In this document: piece by piece, positions 53,301 to 62,739 of the stretch | How the letters are laid out: the number at the start of each line of letters is the position of its first letter | Position numbering within the stretch: the stretch's first letter is position 1 | From: Saccharothrix violaceirubra | GTDB taxonomy: Bacteria > Actinomycetota > Actinomycetes > Mycobacteriales > Pseudonocardiaceae | DNA length: 64,000 bases | Assembly (NCBI RefSeq): GCF_014203755.1 | Contig: NZ_JACHJS010000001.1 | Location: 5,704,001-5,768,000 of the forward strand | Reading direction: 5' to 3' | Notes under the pieces: model-generated | What the model was told of the DNA's origin: nothing | Database searches by the model: none | The model's input: only the letters and a program-made list of their open reading frames with translations | Position numbers and translations under genes: made by a program

Positions 53301-55278
53301 GGAAGCGGGTGCGCACGGATTCGAGGTCGTCGGTCGACAACCGGTCCAGCGTGGCCTGGTCGATGCGCAGGCCGAAGTCGTAGACCCAGCACTCCGCGCC
53401 GTCCTCGCGGGTCAGCTCGTACGGCCGCTCGTCCACGACTACGACGCCCATGCGTTGCAGCATCGGCAGCACGTCCGACAGCGTGATCCGGGCGCCGACC
53501 AGGAACAGCTTGAACCGCCGCTCCCCCGGCTCGGCCTCGCGCGGCACGTAGAACTGCATGTCGAGGTCGCCGACGGCCAACGCCTCGATGCGGCGGTAGT
53601 CCGCGAGACCCTCGGCGGCGGTGAAGTCCTCCTTGTACGCCTCCGGGAACGCGGCGGCGAAGCGCAGGCCCTGCTCGGACGAGGACTCGCCGCCGAGCAC
53701 GGGCGCACCGGCGTGCTCGCCGAGGACCGCCTCGACCATGCGGTCGTCCCAGCTGCGCACGGCCTCGGCCAGGAGGTTCTGGATGGCCGCGGTGTCCGGC
53801 TCGGCGACGCGCGTGGGGTCGGTGTGCACGGTGAAGTGCACGCGGGCCAGCGACGACTCGCCGATGCGCGCGCTGTACTCCAGGCTCGTGCCGCCCAGCT
53901 CGGCCAGCAGGATCTCCTGCATGGCCAGGCGCGAGGTCGTCGTGTAGCGGTCGCGCGGCAGGTAGACCAGGCACGAGAAGAACCGGCCGTAGGGGTCGCG
54001 GCGCAGGAACAGCCGCAACCGGCGGCGTTCGGCCAGCGCGATCACGCCGGTGACCGTGGCGTAGAGCGTGTCCGCGTCGACGGAGAACAGTTCCGTGCGC
54101 GGGTAGTTCTGGATCACTTCGAGCATCCGCTGGCCGGAGTAGGCGTGCAGCGGGAAGCCGGCGCGGTGGATGACCTCGCGCACCCGACGGGCGATGACCG
54201 GGATGTCCAGCACGTCCTCGTGCAGGGCGGAGGTGGAGAACACGCCGAGGAAGCGGTGCTCGCCGGTGACCGCGCCCTGCCCGTCGAACGTCTTCACGCC
54301 GACGTAGAAGGGGTAGACCGTGCGGTGCACGCTCGACTGCGCGCTGGCCTGGGTGAGGACGAGCAGGTCGGACGACAGGGCCTGGGCGCCCGCGTCGGGA
54401 CCGGCGGTCAGGCTGCGCGCGGCGAGGCTGTCCTGGCGCAGCACGCCGAGGCCGCTGGCGAGGACGGCGCGCAGAGCGGGCTCGCCGTCGGTGGCCGGGT
54501 CGTCGCGGACCAGTTCGTAGCGGCGGTAGCCGAGGAACGTGAAGTGGTCGTCGGCCAGCCACTCCAGCAGGCGGGCACCGTCCTCGACCTCGTCGCTCGG
54601 GGCGGGGGCCGCGCGCAGGTCGCGGGCCAGGTCGACGGCCGTGCCGATCATGCGGGAGGTGTCCTCGACGACCTCGCGGACGTCGTTGAGCACCGTGTGC
54701 AGGCGGGTCTCCAGCTCACGCGCGCGGTCGGCGTCGGTGATCAGGTCGACCTCGACGTACATCCACGACTCGGCCAGGGCGTCGCCCGGGTCGGCGGGAT
54801 CGGCGTCGGCGAGGACCTCCTGGAGGGCACCGGTGACCGGGTCGCGGCGGACCACGACGATCGGGTGCACGACGCGCTGCACCTGGACCCCGCCGCGGGT
54901 CAGCTCGGAGGCGACCGAGTCGACCAGGTAGGGCATGTCGTCGGTGACGACCTGGACGACGGTCGCCGGACAGGTCCAGCCGTCGTGCGCGCGTGTGGGG
55001 TTGAGGATGCGCACCACGGGGCGTCCGGGCACCCGCGTCTCGGCGAGCTGGTGGTTCGAGCGCACCGCGCCGACCAGGTCCACCGGGTCGTCGTCGTTGA
55101 CTTCCTCGGCGGGGACGTGGCGGTAGTAGAGGCGAATCAGGTCGGCCAGCTCGGGGGCATTGGCCGTGGCCTGCTCGATCAATTCGTCTCGTGCTTGTTC
55201 GGGACTGGCCGGTCTGGCCGCGCCCGCATCGGTGCGGGAGGCGGTCTCGGATCGGTTCGGGACTCCAGTCGAGGTCAT
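50332..55278 (-). CDS. gdh: NAD-specific glutamate dehydrogenase, 180-kDa class
   Basis: 1648-residue enzyme converting glutamate to 2-oxoglutarate plus ammonium, of the large L_180 class (the M. tuberculosis Rv2476c type). The long N-terminal regulatory part holds ACT-like segments. The catalytic part includes [20 protein letters not shown], the Lys region [15 protein letters not shown] near residue 866, and the Rossmann-fold [15 protein letters not shown]. A C-terminal helical domain follows. ATG at 55278 gives [12 protein letters not shown]. It ends at a strong intrinsic terminator. The 205 nt upstream separate it from the giant TPR gene on the same strand, so it likely has its own promoter. 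Confidence 0.96.
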   Translation of the reverse strand: [1648 protein letters not shown]

Positions 55279-55483
55279 GTTCAGGCGACTCCACACTATC
55301 CGGTACCTCTGTGTACCGGGTCCGCGCACCACTTAACCAGACTCGCCGCCGGCCGCCGGCGCAACCCGCGCTCTGGATCGAAAAACTTTCGTCAAGCCGC
55401 GAATTCCGCATCCCGGCGGACATTTTCCCGAGGCTTCCCGCCGTCACCGGCGGGAAACCTCGGTTAATTCCGGAATCGCGTTC

Positions 55484-58400
55484 TCACGTTTCAGGCAAAG
55501 TCCAGGTGTCGACCCGGGGTCGCACCGCGGCGACCGGCTGGATGGGCGCCGTCGTCTCGGCGTCGGACGGGGGTGGGACGGCCGACTCGGGCACCGGTGC
55601 GGTGATCGGCCCGGTCGTCTCGGCCTCCGTTCCGGTGAGCGCCGCCGCCTCGTCCTCCCGCCGCCCGGTCTCGTAGGCGACCAGGGCCTCGGCGAGCAGT
55701 TCGGCCAGGCTCAGGTCGCTCTTGGGCCGCCGGGCGGCCCGTGCCGCGCTGGGCGACATGGTCGGGGAGGGGGGCAGTTCGACCACCCGGCCCCCGACGA
55801 CGACGGAGGTGACTAAAGGCTCGGCGTCCCCGCCCTCGGAGTCGCCTGGCTCCGGACTTCCGGACACGGGGTTCCCCGGCTCGGAGCCGACCGGATCAGG
55901 ACTTCCCGGGACGAAGCCCTCCGGCCCGGGTCCGGCAGGCTCGGGACCGCCCGGGGCGAAGTCTCCCGACTCACGTCCGGCGGGCACAGGACCTGCCGAC
56001 GCGGGACCTCCCGACTCGGAACCGGCAGGCTCAGGGCTTCCCGACCCGAAGCTCGCCGGGTCGGGACCGACCGGAACAGGACCTCCCGACGTGAAGTCCC
56101 CCAGCCGGAGACCGGCCGGTTCGGTACTCGTCGGCTCCGGGTTCGTCGGCTCCGGATTGGTCGGCCCTGGATTGGTCAGCTCTGGGGTCGTCGGCTCCGG
56201 GCGGCCCGGCGCGGCGTACCCCGGCTCGCGATCAGCCGGCCCGGGACTGCCCGGGGTGGGATCCGTCGGCCGGGGCTCGGTGCTCGGCACGCCGGGACCG
56301 CCCAGGGCGGTGCGCCCCGGCTCGGCGTCGACGGGCACCGGACCGGTGGATTCACGGCCGTCCGCCTGTTCGAACTCGCCCGACGACGGTCCGCCGGGCT
56401 CGACCTCCGGCCACCGCGCGACGGCTCCGGCGTCGACCTCCACCCCGGTCCGCGCACGCGTGGCCGGGTCCGCCGACCCCACCGGCAACCCGAAGGGCGA
56501 GCCCTCCGGCGGCTCCGGCGCGACGGGCGGTTCAGGCACCCGGGCCGTGGGGATGACCGGCCCCTTGACGAACGCGGCCCCCAGCCCGACCGGCACGGAA
56601 TCGTCATCCGAAGGCTCGACCATCCGAGCGGACCGGAACAGGTCGATCCCACCGGGGCCGAAATCATCCACAGTGGACTGATCGGTCCGACTCGGACGCC
56701 GGGGAAGCTCCGCACCGGTTTCGACCTGGTCCGTGTTCACCGCTCCGGCGCCCGTCACGGCGGACCTGTCGAACCGGACCGTACCCGGGTCGGGAACGGG
56801 CGAACCGGAGTGCCCGAAGTCGACACCCCCCAGGTCCGAGAAGGTCGCAGCGCCGAAGCCTGGCGGCTCGTGGGTGGCCGGCCCCTGCCCGGTCGACGGA
56901 GCCCAGGCCGGTCCGGGATCGACCCGTGGCGCTTCCGTCGGCGAGAAGCCGGCCGGGCCGGTGTCGGCGGGCCGGACGTCGAACCGGGAGGCGGTCGAGA
57001 ACGGGTCGACGGGATCGGTACTCGGCACACCGCGCCCGGTCGGATGAGCCTGAGCGCGATGGGCCCCGACCTGACCGGTGTCGGGCGTCGCGACCGCCGG
57101 GCCGTACTCCGGGAAACCGGCCGGCGGCCCCTCGACCGAGTGGGTGGCCACCGAAGCGGCCTCGGCCGGGTGGGTGCCGACCTGACCGGGCACCACGAGG
57201 TCGGGCACGGCAACGGTGGGCGCGGCGGGGCCGGGCAGTGCGGGGGTGGACCCCGCGTGGCCGGGCACGACAGGGCTGGGCGCCACGGGGAAGGGCGCTA
57301 CGGAGTCGGGTACGGCGGGGGCGGGTACCGCTGGGGTGGACACCTCGAAGTCGGGCGCGGCAGGGGTGGGCACCGCGGTATCTGTCGCGGGGACAGCGGG
57401 CGCGGTGTAAGCGGTCGGGTGCACGTCGGCCCCGGCCGGTGTGGCGGTATCCGGCGGGTGCGGAGTCCAGGGGTCGGCAGTGCCGACGCGGGCCGGTTCC
57501 CCGGCGGCATCGGGCGCGGTCGATTCCCCGCCCTGGGTCGGGGGGTCGGAGTCGGGGGCCCGACGGCGACCGCCCTGGCGGGTGGGTGCCAGGAGACCGG
57601 CGGCCTTGAGGGATTCCAGGACGCCGCTGTTGCCCTCGGTCGACCGGTCCGCCGCGGCGAGTTCCTCGGCGGCTTCGCGGGCGGCTCGGCGACGGCCGCT
57701 GCGGACGGCGCCCGCCGCCGCGATCAGACCGGACGCGGGCACGCGGAGGTCGAGGCTCGACGAACCCGCCGACCCCCGCAGGCCCGACTCCCGCTCACCG
57801 GCGGCGGTGCTGTCGGATGCGGTCGACGCGTGGAGTCCGGACCGCTCCCCGGTCGACGGAGTCGTCGGGTCGGACGTGATTCGGTCGGGCCCGGCCGGCC
57901 GCGGTCGGGCGGGGTCCGCCGCGAATGCCGGAGACGGGGCCTCGCGCCAGGACACGTCCATTTCCGAGGAGTGCGCACCCAAAGCAGGGGTGCTCCGACC
58001 TGAAGTGGCTGGCTCGGCCTGCACCGGGACGGGCCACGTGGTCGAAGCGAATTCCGGGTCGGGAGGTGGGAGCGCCTCGGAATTCGCGGTTCCGGTGTCC
58101 GCGTGTCGGGTTCGACGATTTCGCGGTTCGGTGTTCGTTGAGCGGACGTCGGAAGAGAACGCGAAATGCGGACGCGAGGGTTCTTCCCCGTCTTCCGGCT
58201 CCGGGGCCCGGCGACGGCCGCCTTGACGGGCCGCCGGTGCCTCCGGGTCCGGAGTCGCCCGGGGGAAGTCCGGGGTGGGTGCGACCGGTGCCTCCGCACT
58301 CGGGGAAGTGGAGGCGGTGGGAGATGGCGAATGAACGGGAACGTGCGTCGCCGGGTCCGCGGATGCGGGCGAAGCGGGCAGGACCGGGGCGTGCGTCGAC

Positions 58401-60709
58401 GGCCCGACGGGCTCAGCAGACGACGTGGGCTCGACGGACGGTGGCGTTGCCGCATGGGCGGACGACGCGGCCGAGGCATTCGTGACCGGACCGCCGGACT
58501 CCCCCGACCGGACGGCCGACGCCTCGGGAAGGACGGCGGCGCTCGGCGACGGGTCGACGAGATCGACCGGGGTATGCGGAAGTACCGCCGCGCGGGCAGT
58601 CGGCGGCCCGGAGGCGTGCGCCGACAGGTCGACGGAATCGGTCCGGGTACGCGGGGGTGCCGCTGCCCGGTCGGTCGGCATCGCCGGAGGCGCGGAGACC
58701 CGCATCGCCGCAGCGGCGGGCTCCGACGAGCCGTGCGGAGTCGCCGCCGCCCAGGCGGTCGAAGGTGCCGGGGCCTGTGCCGACGGGCCGATGGGCTCGG
58801 CCGCGGTGTACGGAGTCGCCGCCGTCCAGGCGGGCTGTGCTGTCGGAGACGCGGCAGCGCCCGTCGCCGGACCGGCGGACTCGGTCGGGACGCCCGGAGG
58901 CGCTACTGCCCATGCAGGCAGCACCGCCGGAGGCGGCGAGCCGGACGGCGACGTGCCGACCGACTCACGCGAAGCATCCGAGGGCGCCGCTGCCGGAGGC
59001 GTGGAGCCGGATGCCGACGCACCGGCGGACTCGAACGGGCCGTCCACAGGCGCCGTCGGCCGGGCGGGCGGGGGCGGGGAGGCGGGTTCGGGCGTGCCGA
59101 CCGACTCCTCCGAGGTGTGCGGGGGCGCTACCGCCCAGGTGGGCATCGCCGTCGAAGGTACGGAGGCGGGTGCCGGCGTGCCGAAGGGCTCCGCCGGAGT
59201 GCCGGTCTGGGTGGCGGGGAGTGCTGCCGCCTGGTCGGCGGGGGTGGATGGGGGCGAGGTGGGCGTCGGCGTGCCGGCGGGGTGGCCGGGCGTCGGCGTG
59301 GCGGCCTCGGGGGTGCCGGCTTCGGCGGCCGGGTCCGGCGGGGTCGGTGCGGGGTCGGTGCCGAACGGGCTCACCAGACGCCAGCGGTCTGCGGCGTGGG
59401 CTCGGGCCGCGGAGATGCCTTCCACCGTCATGTCTTCGGCGGCTCGGCGGGTGCGCTTGACCCGCAGTCCTTCACCCCGGTGAACCTGCACCGGGCGCCA
59501 CTGGCGCAGTTGCTGCTTGATCTCGGGCGTCAGGGTCGGCGGGTCCTGGCTCGCGGTGCCCGTCGTGGCGCCGCCCGCGGTGGCGGTGCCTCCGGTGGGG
59601 GCGGCGAGCAGGGCGGCCAACTGGTCGTGCAGGCCCACGGGTTGGCGGCGAACACCGGAGAACTCGGCGGCCAGGCGGGCGCGGACCGCGTACACGGCTC
59701 GGGCGCGGCGGCGTTCCGCCGCGTGCGCCGAGCGCAGGTCGGCCAACGCCTCGGTCAGGTCGCCGGACACCTCGTGCACGTGGGCCAGGGCCAGCAGGGT
59801 CTCGGCGAGCAGGGTGTCGAGCTGGTGGCGTTCGGCGCACGCCACCACGTCGCGCAGCATCTCGCGGGCCTGGTCGACGCGGCCCGCCGGCAGGTGCACC
59901 CGGGTCGCCAGGGCCAGTCCCAACCAGCCCGAGGTCGACGCGGACGGCGCGCGCACCGGCAGTTCCAGCAGCGGGGTGCCCACCTCGGACGCCTCGGCCG
60001 GGCGGTCCGCGTCCAGCAGGGCGCAGACCAGCTCCAACGTCAGCCGGCCACGCACCTGGCCGTTGTCGGACGACGGGTCGGCCAGTCCCGCCAACAGTTC
60101 CAGTCCCTCGCGGCACGTCGCCACGGCCGCGTCCAGGTCGCCCCAGCGGCGGTGCTGGGCGGCGGTCGCGGCGCGGAGTTCCCCGCGCTGGAGGACGACC
60201 GCGTCGGGTTCGGTGCCGCGGTCGGCGGCATGAAGGCGGTCGGCCTCGGTCAACGCGGCCGTCAGGACCGCGCCGCGGCCGATGGTCACCAGGCACTCGC
60301 TGGCCTGCACCAGCGCCGCCGCCCGGATGCCCTCGGGTACGTCGGCCGCCTCCAGGACCGGCCGCACGGCCGCGAACCCGGTCAGCGGCGCGCCGACCGT
60401 CCGGGCGCACTCGGCCAGTTCGACCCGCAGCCGCCAGGCGGTCTCGTGCTCGCCTTCGGCCTCGGCCGCCTTGAGCGCGTCCATCGCCCGGTCTGCGATG
60501 CGCACGCCGCGGCCGGTCCGGTTGCCCGCGAAGACCACGAGGGCCTCCGCGCGCAACCGGTCCACCTCGTCACGACGGGCGGACGCGAGCGCCACCGCGC
60601 GCTCGCCCAGCACCAGAGCGAGTTCCGGTGCCTGCCAACGCAGTCGCCAGGCGGGCACGACCAGCGTGCTCACCTCGACGTCCGCCTGTGCCTCGCTCCG
60701 CGCCGCCAC
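55484..60709 (-). CDS. Giant TPR protein with a very long disordered Pro/Thr/Ala/Gly region
   Basis: 1741 residues in one frame. Residues 1 to about 370 are helical repeats of TPR type (LVLGERAVALASARRDEVDR, then DLTEALADLRSAHAAERRRA). From about 390 to 1640 the chain is almost entirely low-complexity Pro/Ala/Thr/Ser/Gly, rich in PxEP and TxAP units (for example NPEPTNPEPTSTEP). RQGGRRRAP occurs twice, with GRRRAAREA between. The final 100 residues look ordered again (VTSVVVGGRVVELPPSPTMS, then SLAELLAEALVAYE). No signal peptide or membrane span. GTG start at 60709, 12 nt after ettA. Function unknown; scaffold is a guess. Continuous strand-consistent codon bias supports a real protein. Confidence 0.75.
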   Translation of the reverse strand: MAARSEAQADVEVSTLVVPAWRLRWQAPELALVLGERAVALASARRDEVDRLRAEALVVFAGNRTGRGVRIADRAMDALKAAEAEGEHETAWRLRVELAECARTVGAPLTGFAAVRPVLEAADVPEGIRAAALVQASECLVTIGRGAVLTAALTEADRLHAADRGTEPDAVVLQRGELRAATAAQHRRWGDLDAAVATCREGLELLAGLADPSSDNGQVRGRLTLELVCALLDADRPAEASEVGTPLLELPVRAPSASTSGWLGLALATRVHLPAGRVDQAREMLRDVVACAERHQLDTLLAETLLALAHVHEVSGDLTEALADLRSAHAAERRRARAVYAVRARLAAEFSGVRRQPVGLHDQLAALLAAPTGGTATAGGATTGTASQDPPTLTPEIKQQLRQWRPVQVHRGEGLRVKRTRRAAEDMTVEGISAARAHAADRWRLVSPFGTDPAPTPPDPAAEAGTPEAATPTPGHPAGTPTPTSPPSTPADQAAALPATQTGTPAEPFGTPAPASVPSTAMPTWAVAPPHTSEESVGTPEPASPPPPARPTAPVDGPFESAGASASGSTPPAAAPSDASRESVGTSPSGSPPPAVLPAWAVAPPGVPTESAGPATGAAASPTAQPAWTAATPYTAAEPIGPSAQAPAPSTAWAAATPHGSSEPAAAAMRVSAPPAMPTDRAAAPPRTRTDSVDLSAHASGPPTARAAVLPHTPVDLVDPSPSAAVLPEASAVRSGESGGPVTNASAASSAHAATPPSVEPTSSAEPVGPSTHAPVLPASPASADPATHVPVHSPSPTASTSPSAEAPVAPTPDFPRATPDPEAPAARQGGRRRAPEPEDGEEPSRPHFAFSSDVRSTNTEPRNRRTRHADTGTANSEALPPPDPEFASTTWPVPVQAEPATSGRSTPALGAHSSEMDVSWREAPSPAFAADPARPRPAGPDRITSDPTTPSTGERSGLHASTASDSTAAGERESGLRGSAGSSSLDLRVPASGLIAAAGAVRSGRRRAAREAAEELAAADRSTEGNSGVLESLKAAGLLAPTRQGGRRRAPDSDPPTQGGESTAPDAAGEPARVGTADPWTPHPPDTATPAGADVHPTAYTAPAVPATDTAVPTPAAPDFEVSTPAVPAPAVPDSVAPFPVAPSPVVPGHAGSTPALPGPAAPTVAVPDLVVPGQVGTHPAEAASVATHSVEGPPAGFPEYGPAVATPDTGQVGAHRAQAHPTGRGVPSTDPVDPFSTASRFDVRPADTGPAGFSPTEAPRVDPGPAWAPSTGQGPATHEPPGFGAATFSDLGGVDFGHSGSPVPDPGTVRFDRSAVTGAGAVNTDQVETGAELPRRPSRTDQSTVDDFGPGGIDLFRSARMVEPSDDDSVPVGLGAAFVKGPVIPTARVPEPPVAPEPPEGSPFGLPVGSADPATRARTGVEVDAGAVARWPEVEPGGPSSGEFEQADGRESTGPVPVDAEPGRTALGGPGVPSTEPRPTDPTPGSPGPADREPGYAAPGRPEPTTPELTNPGPTNPEPTNPEPTSTEPAGLRLGDFTSGGPVPVGPDPASFGSGSPEPAGSESGGPASAGPVPAGRESGDFAPGGPEPAGPGPEGFVPGSPDPVGSEPGNPVSGSPEPGDSEGGDAEPLVTSVVVGGRVVELPPSPTMSPSAARAARRPKSDLSLAELLAEALVAYETGRREDEAAALTGTEAETTGPITAPVPESAVPPPSDAETTAPIQPVAAVRPRVDTWTLPET

Positions 60710-60721
60710 GCCGCCGCCCGG

Positions 60722-62398
60722 TCAGTCCCGCGTCAACTTGCGATAGGTGACGCGGTGCGGCCGGGCCGCGTCGGCGCCCAGGCGCTCGACCTTGTTCTTC
60801 TCGTAGCCCTCGAAGTTGCCCTCGAACCAGTACCACTGGGACGGGTTCTCCTCGGTGCCCTCCCACGCCAGGATGTGGGTGGCCACGCGGTCGAGGAACC
60901 ACCGGTCGTGGGAGATCACCACGGCGCAGCCGGGGAACTGCTCCAGGGCGTTCTCCAACGAGCCCAGCGTCTCCACGTCGAGGTCGTTGGTCGGCTCGTC
61001 CAGCAGGATCAGGTTGCCACCCTGCTTGAGGGTCAGCGCCAGGTTGAGCCGGTTGCGCTCGCCGCCGGAGAGCACGCCCGCCGGCTTCTGCTGGTCGGGG
61101 CCCTTGAAGCCGAACGCGCTCACGTACGCCCGCGACGGCATCTCGACGTTGCCGACGTGGATGTAGTCGAGGCCGCCGGAGACGACCTCCCACACGTTCT
61201 TCTTCGGGTCGATGCCCGCGCGGTTCTGGTCGACGTAGGACAGCTTGACCGTCTCGCCGATCTTCACCGTGCCGGCGTCGGGCTGCTCCAGCCCGACGAT
61301 GGTCTTGAACAGCGTGGTCTTGCCGACGCCGTTGGGACCGATCACGCCGACGATGCCGTTGCGCGGCAGGCTGAACGACAGCCCGTCGATCAGCACGCGC
61401 TCGCCGAAGCCCTTCTTGAGGTTCTCCGACTCGACCACGACGCTGCCCAGACGCGGGCCCGGCGGGATCTGGATCTCCTCGAAGTCGAGCTTGCGGGTCT
61501 TCTCGGCTTCGGCCGCCATCTCCTCGTAGCGGTCGAGACGCGCCTTGGACTTCGCCTGACGGGCCTTGGCACCGGACCGGACCCAGTCCAGCTCGTCCTT
61601 GAGCCGCTTCTGGAGCTTCTGGTCCTTCTTGCCCTGGACCGCGAGCCGCTCGGCCTTCTTCTCCAGGTAGGTGGAGTAGTTGCCCTCGTACGGATGGGCG
61701 CGTCCCCGGTCGAGTTCGAGGATCCACTCGGCGAGGTTGTCCAGGAAGTACCGGTCGTGGGTCACGGCGAGCACGGCGCCGGCGTACTGGGCGAGGTGCT
61801 GTTCGAGCCACAGGACGCTCTCCGCGTCCAGGTGGTTGGTCGGCTCGTCGAGCAGCAGGAGGTCCGGCTTGCTCAGCAGCAGCTTGCACAGTGCGACCCG
61901 GCGGCGTTCGCCACCGGAGAGGTTCTTCACCTCGGCGTCCGGCGGCGGGCAGCGGAGGGCGTCCATCGCCTGCTCGAGCTGGGAGTCGAGGTCCCACGCG
62001 TTCGCGTGGTCCAGCTCCTCCTGGAGCTGCCCCATCTCCTCCATCAGCTCGTCGGAGTAGTCGACGGCCATCTTCTCGGCGATCTCGTTGAAGCGGTCCA
62101 GCTTCACCTTGATCTCGCCGAGCCCCTCCTGGACGTTGCCCAGGACGGTCTTCTCCTCGTTGAGCGGAGGCTCCTGCTGGAGGATGCCGACCGTGTGACC
62201 GGGCGACAGGTACGCCTCACCGTTGCCCGGCGTGTCCAGGCCGGCCATGATCTTCAGCACGCTCGACTTGCCGGCGCCGTTGGGACCGACAACGCCGATC
62301 TTCGCACCGGGGAGGAACATGATGGTGACGTCATCGAGGATGACCTTGTCCCCGTGCGCCTTGCGCACCTTCTTCATGGTGTAGATGAACTCGGCCAT
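60722..62398 (-). CDS. ettA: Energy-dependent translational throttle protein EttA (ABC-F)
   Basis: 558-residue ABC-F ATPase that binds the ribosomal E-site and gates the first elongation steps by ATP/ADP level. Two ABC domains: Walker A GPNGAGKSS near 39 and GPNGVGKTT near 355, signature motifs NLSGGERRRVALCK and VLSGGERNRLNLAL, and Walker B LLLLDEPTNHLDAES and LILLDEPTNDLDVET. The arm and P-site tRNA-interaction linker (about 240-320, rich in Lys) lie between. No membrane segments, as expected for ABC-F. ATG at 62398. The giant TPR gene follows 12 nt downstream and is likely co-transcribed. Confidence 0.95.
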   Translation of the reverse strand: MAEFIYTMKKVRKAHGDKVILDDVTIMFLPGAKIGVVGPNGAGKSSVLKIMAGLDTPGNGEAYLSPGHTVGILQQEPPLNEEKTVLGNVQEGLGEIKVKLDRFNEIAEKMAVDYSDELMEEMGQLQEELDHANAWDLDSQLEQAMDALRCPPPDAEVKNLSGGERRRVALCKLLLSKPDLLLLDEPTNHLDAESVLWLEQHLAQYAGAVLAVTHDRYFLDNLAEWILELDRGRAHPYEGNYSTYLEKKAERLAVQGKKDQKLQKRLKDELDWVRSGAKARQAKSKARLDRYEEMAAEAEKTRKLDFEEIQIPPGPRLGSVVVESENLKKGFGERVLIDGLSFSLPRNGIVGVIGPNGVGKTTLFKTIVGLEQPDAGTVKIGETVKLSYVDQNRAGIDPKKNVWEVVSGGLDYIHVGNVEMPSRAYVSAFGFKGPDQQKPAGVLSGGERNRLNLALTLKQGGNLILLDEPTNDLDVETLGSLENALEQFPGCAVVISHDRWFLDRVATHILAWEGTEENPSQWYWFEGNFEGYEKNKVERLGADAARPHRVTYRKLTRD

Positions 62399-62739
62399 GC
62401 CCGCGATCGTAGAGCGGTGCCGATCGGGTCAGAACCTCGGTCGTCGGCTGGCGTCCCGCGAGCGCCGCGTCGTTGACGCGATCGAGTGACGCTCGCTTTC
62501 CCGGCCGCGTCGCCCGGTGTCCCGGTGCGGTGCCGTGACCAGGTTCGTCCCGGTCGACGCGCACGTTCGCGGCGCTGTGAACCCCTCACCCGTCCGTGGC
62601 TCCCGACGGCGCCGGACCACGACCTCCCTCCCTCATGCCTCGTGATGTGCTGCCGACGACTGCGCTGTCGACCCGCGCCGCATTCTGCGCGACGGACCGA
62701 CTCGTGAACCCTTTTCCGGTACGGGATGCCCCGATCGGC
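62399..62739. other. Intergenic region between ssb and ettA
   Basis: 341 nt between two minus-strand genes. No convincing gene, tRNA or long hairpin is seen. It probably holds the ettA promoter and the 3' end of the ssb transcript. Confidence 0.5.

Noticed and set aside
50167..55467. A 1766-residue plus-strand open frame opposite gdh
   Set aside because: Antisense shadow caused by GC-rich third positions; the minus-strand frame has recognisable GDH motifs and the plus frame has none.
58166..62476. A 1436-residue plus-strand open frame opposite the TPR gene and ettA
   Set aside because: Crosses two genes on the other strand and is Arg/Gly-rich nonsense in composition; a shadow.
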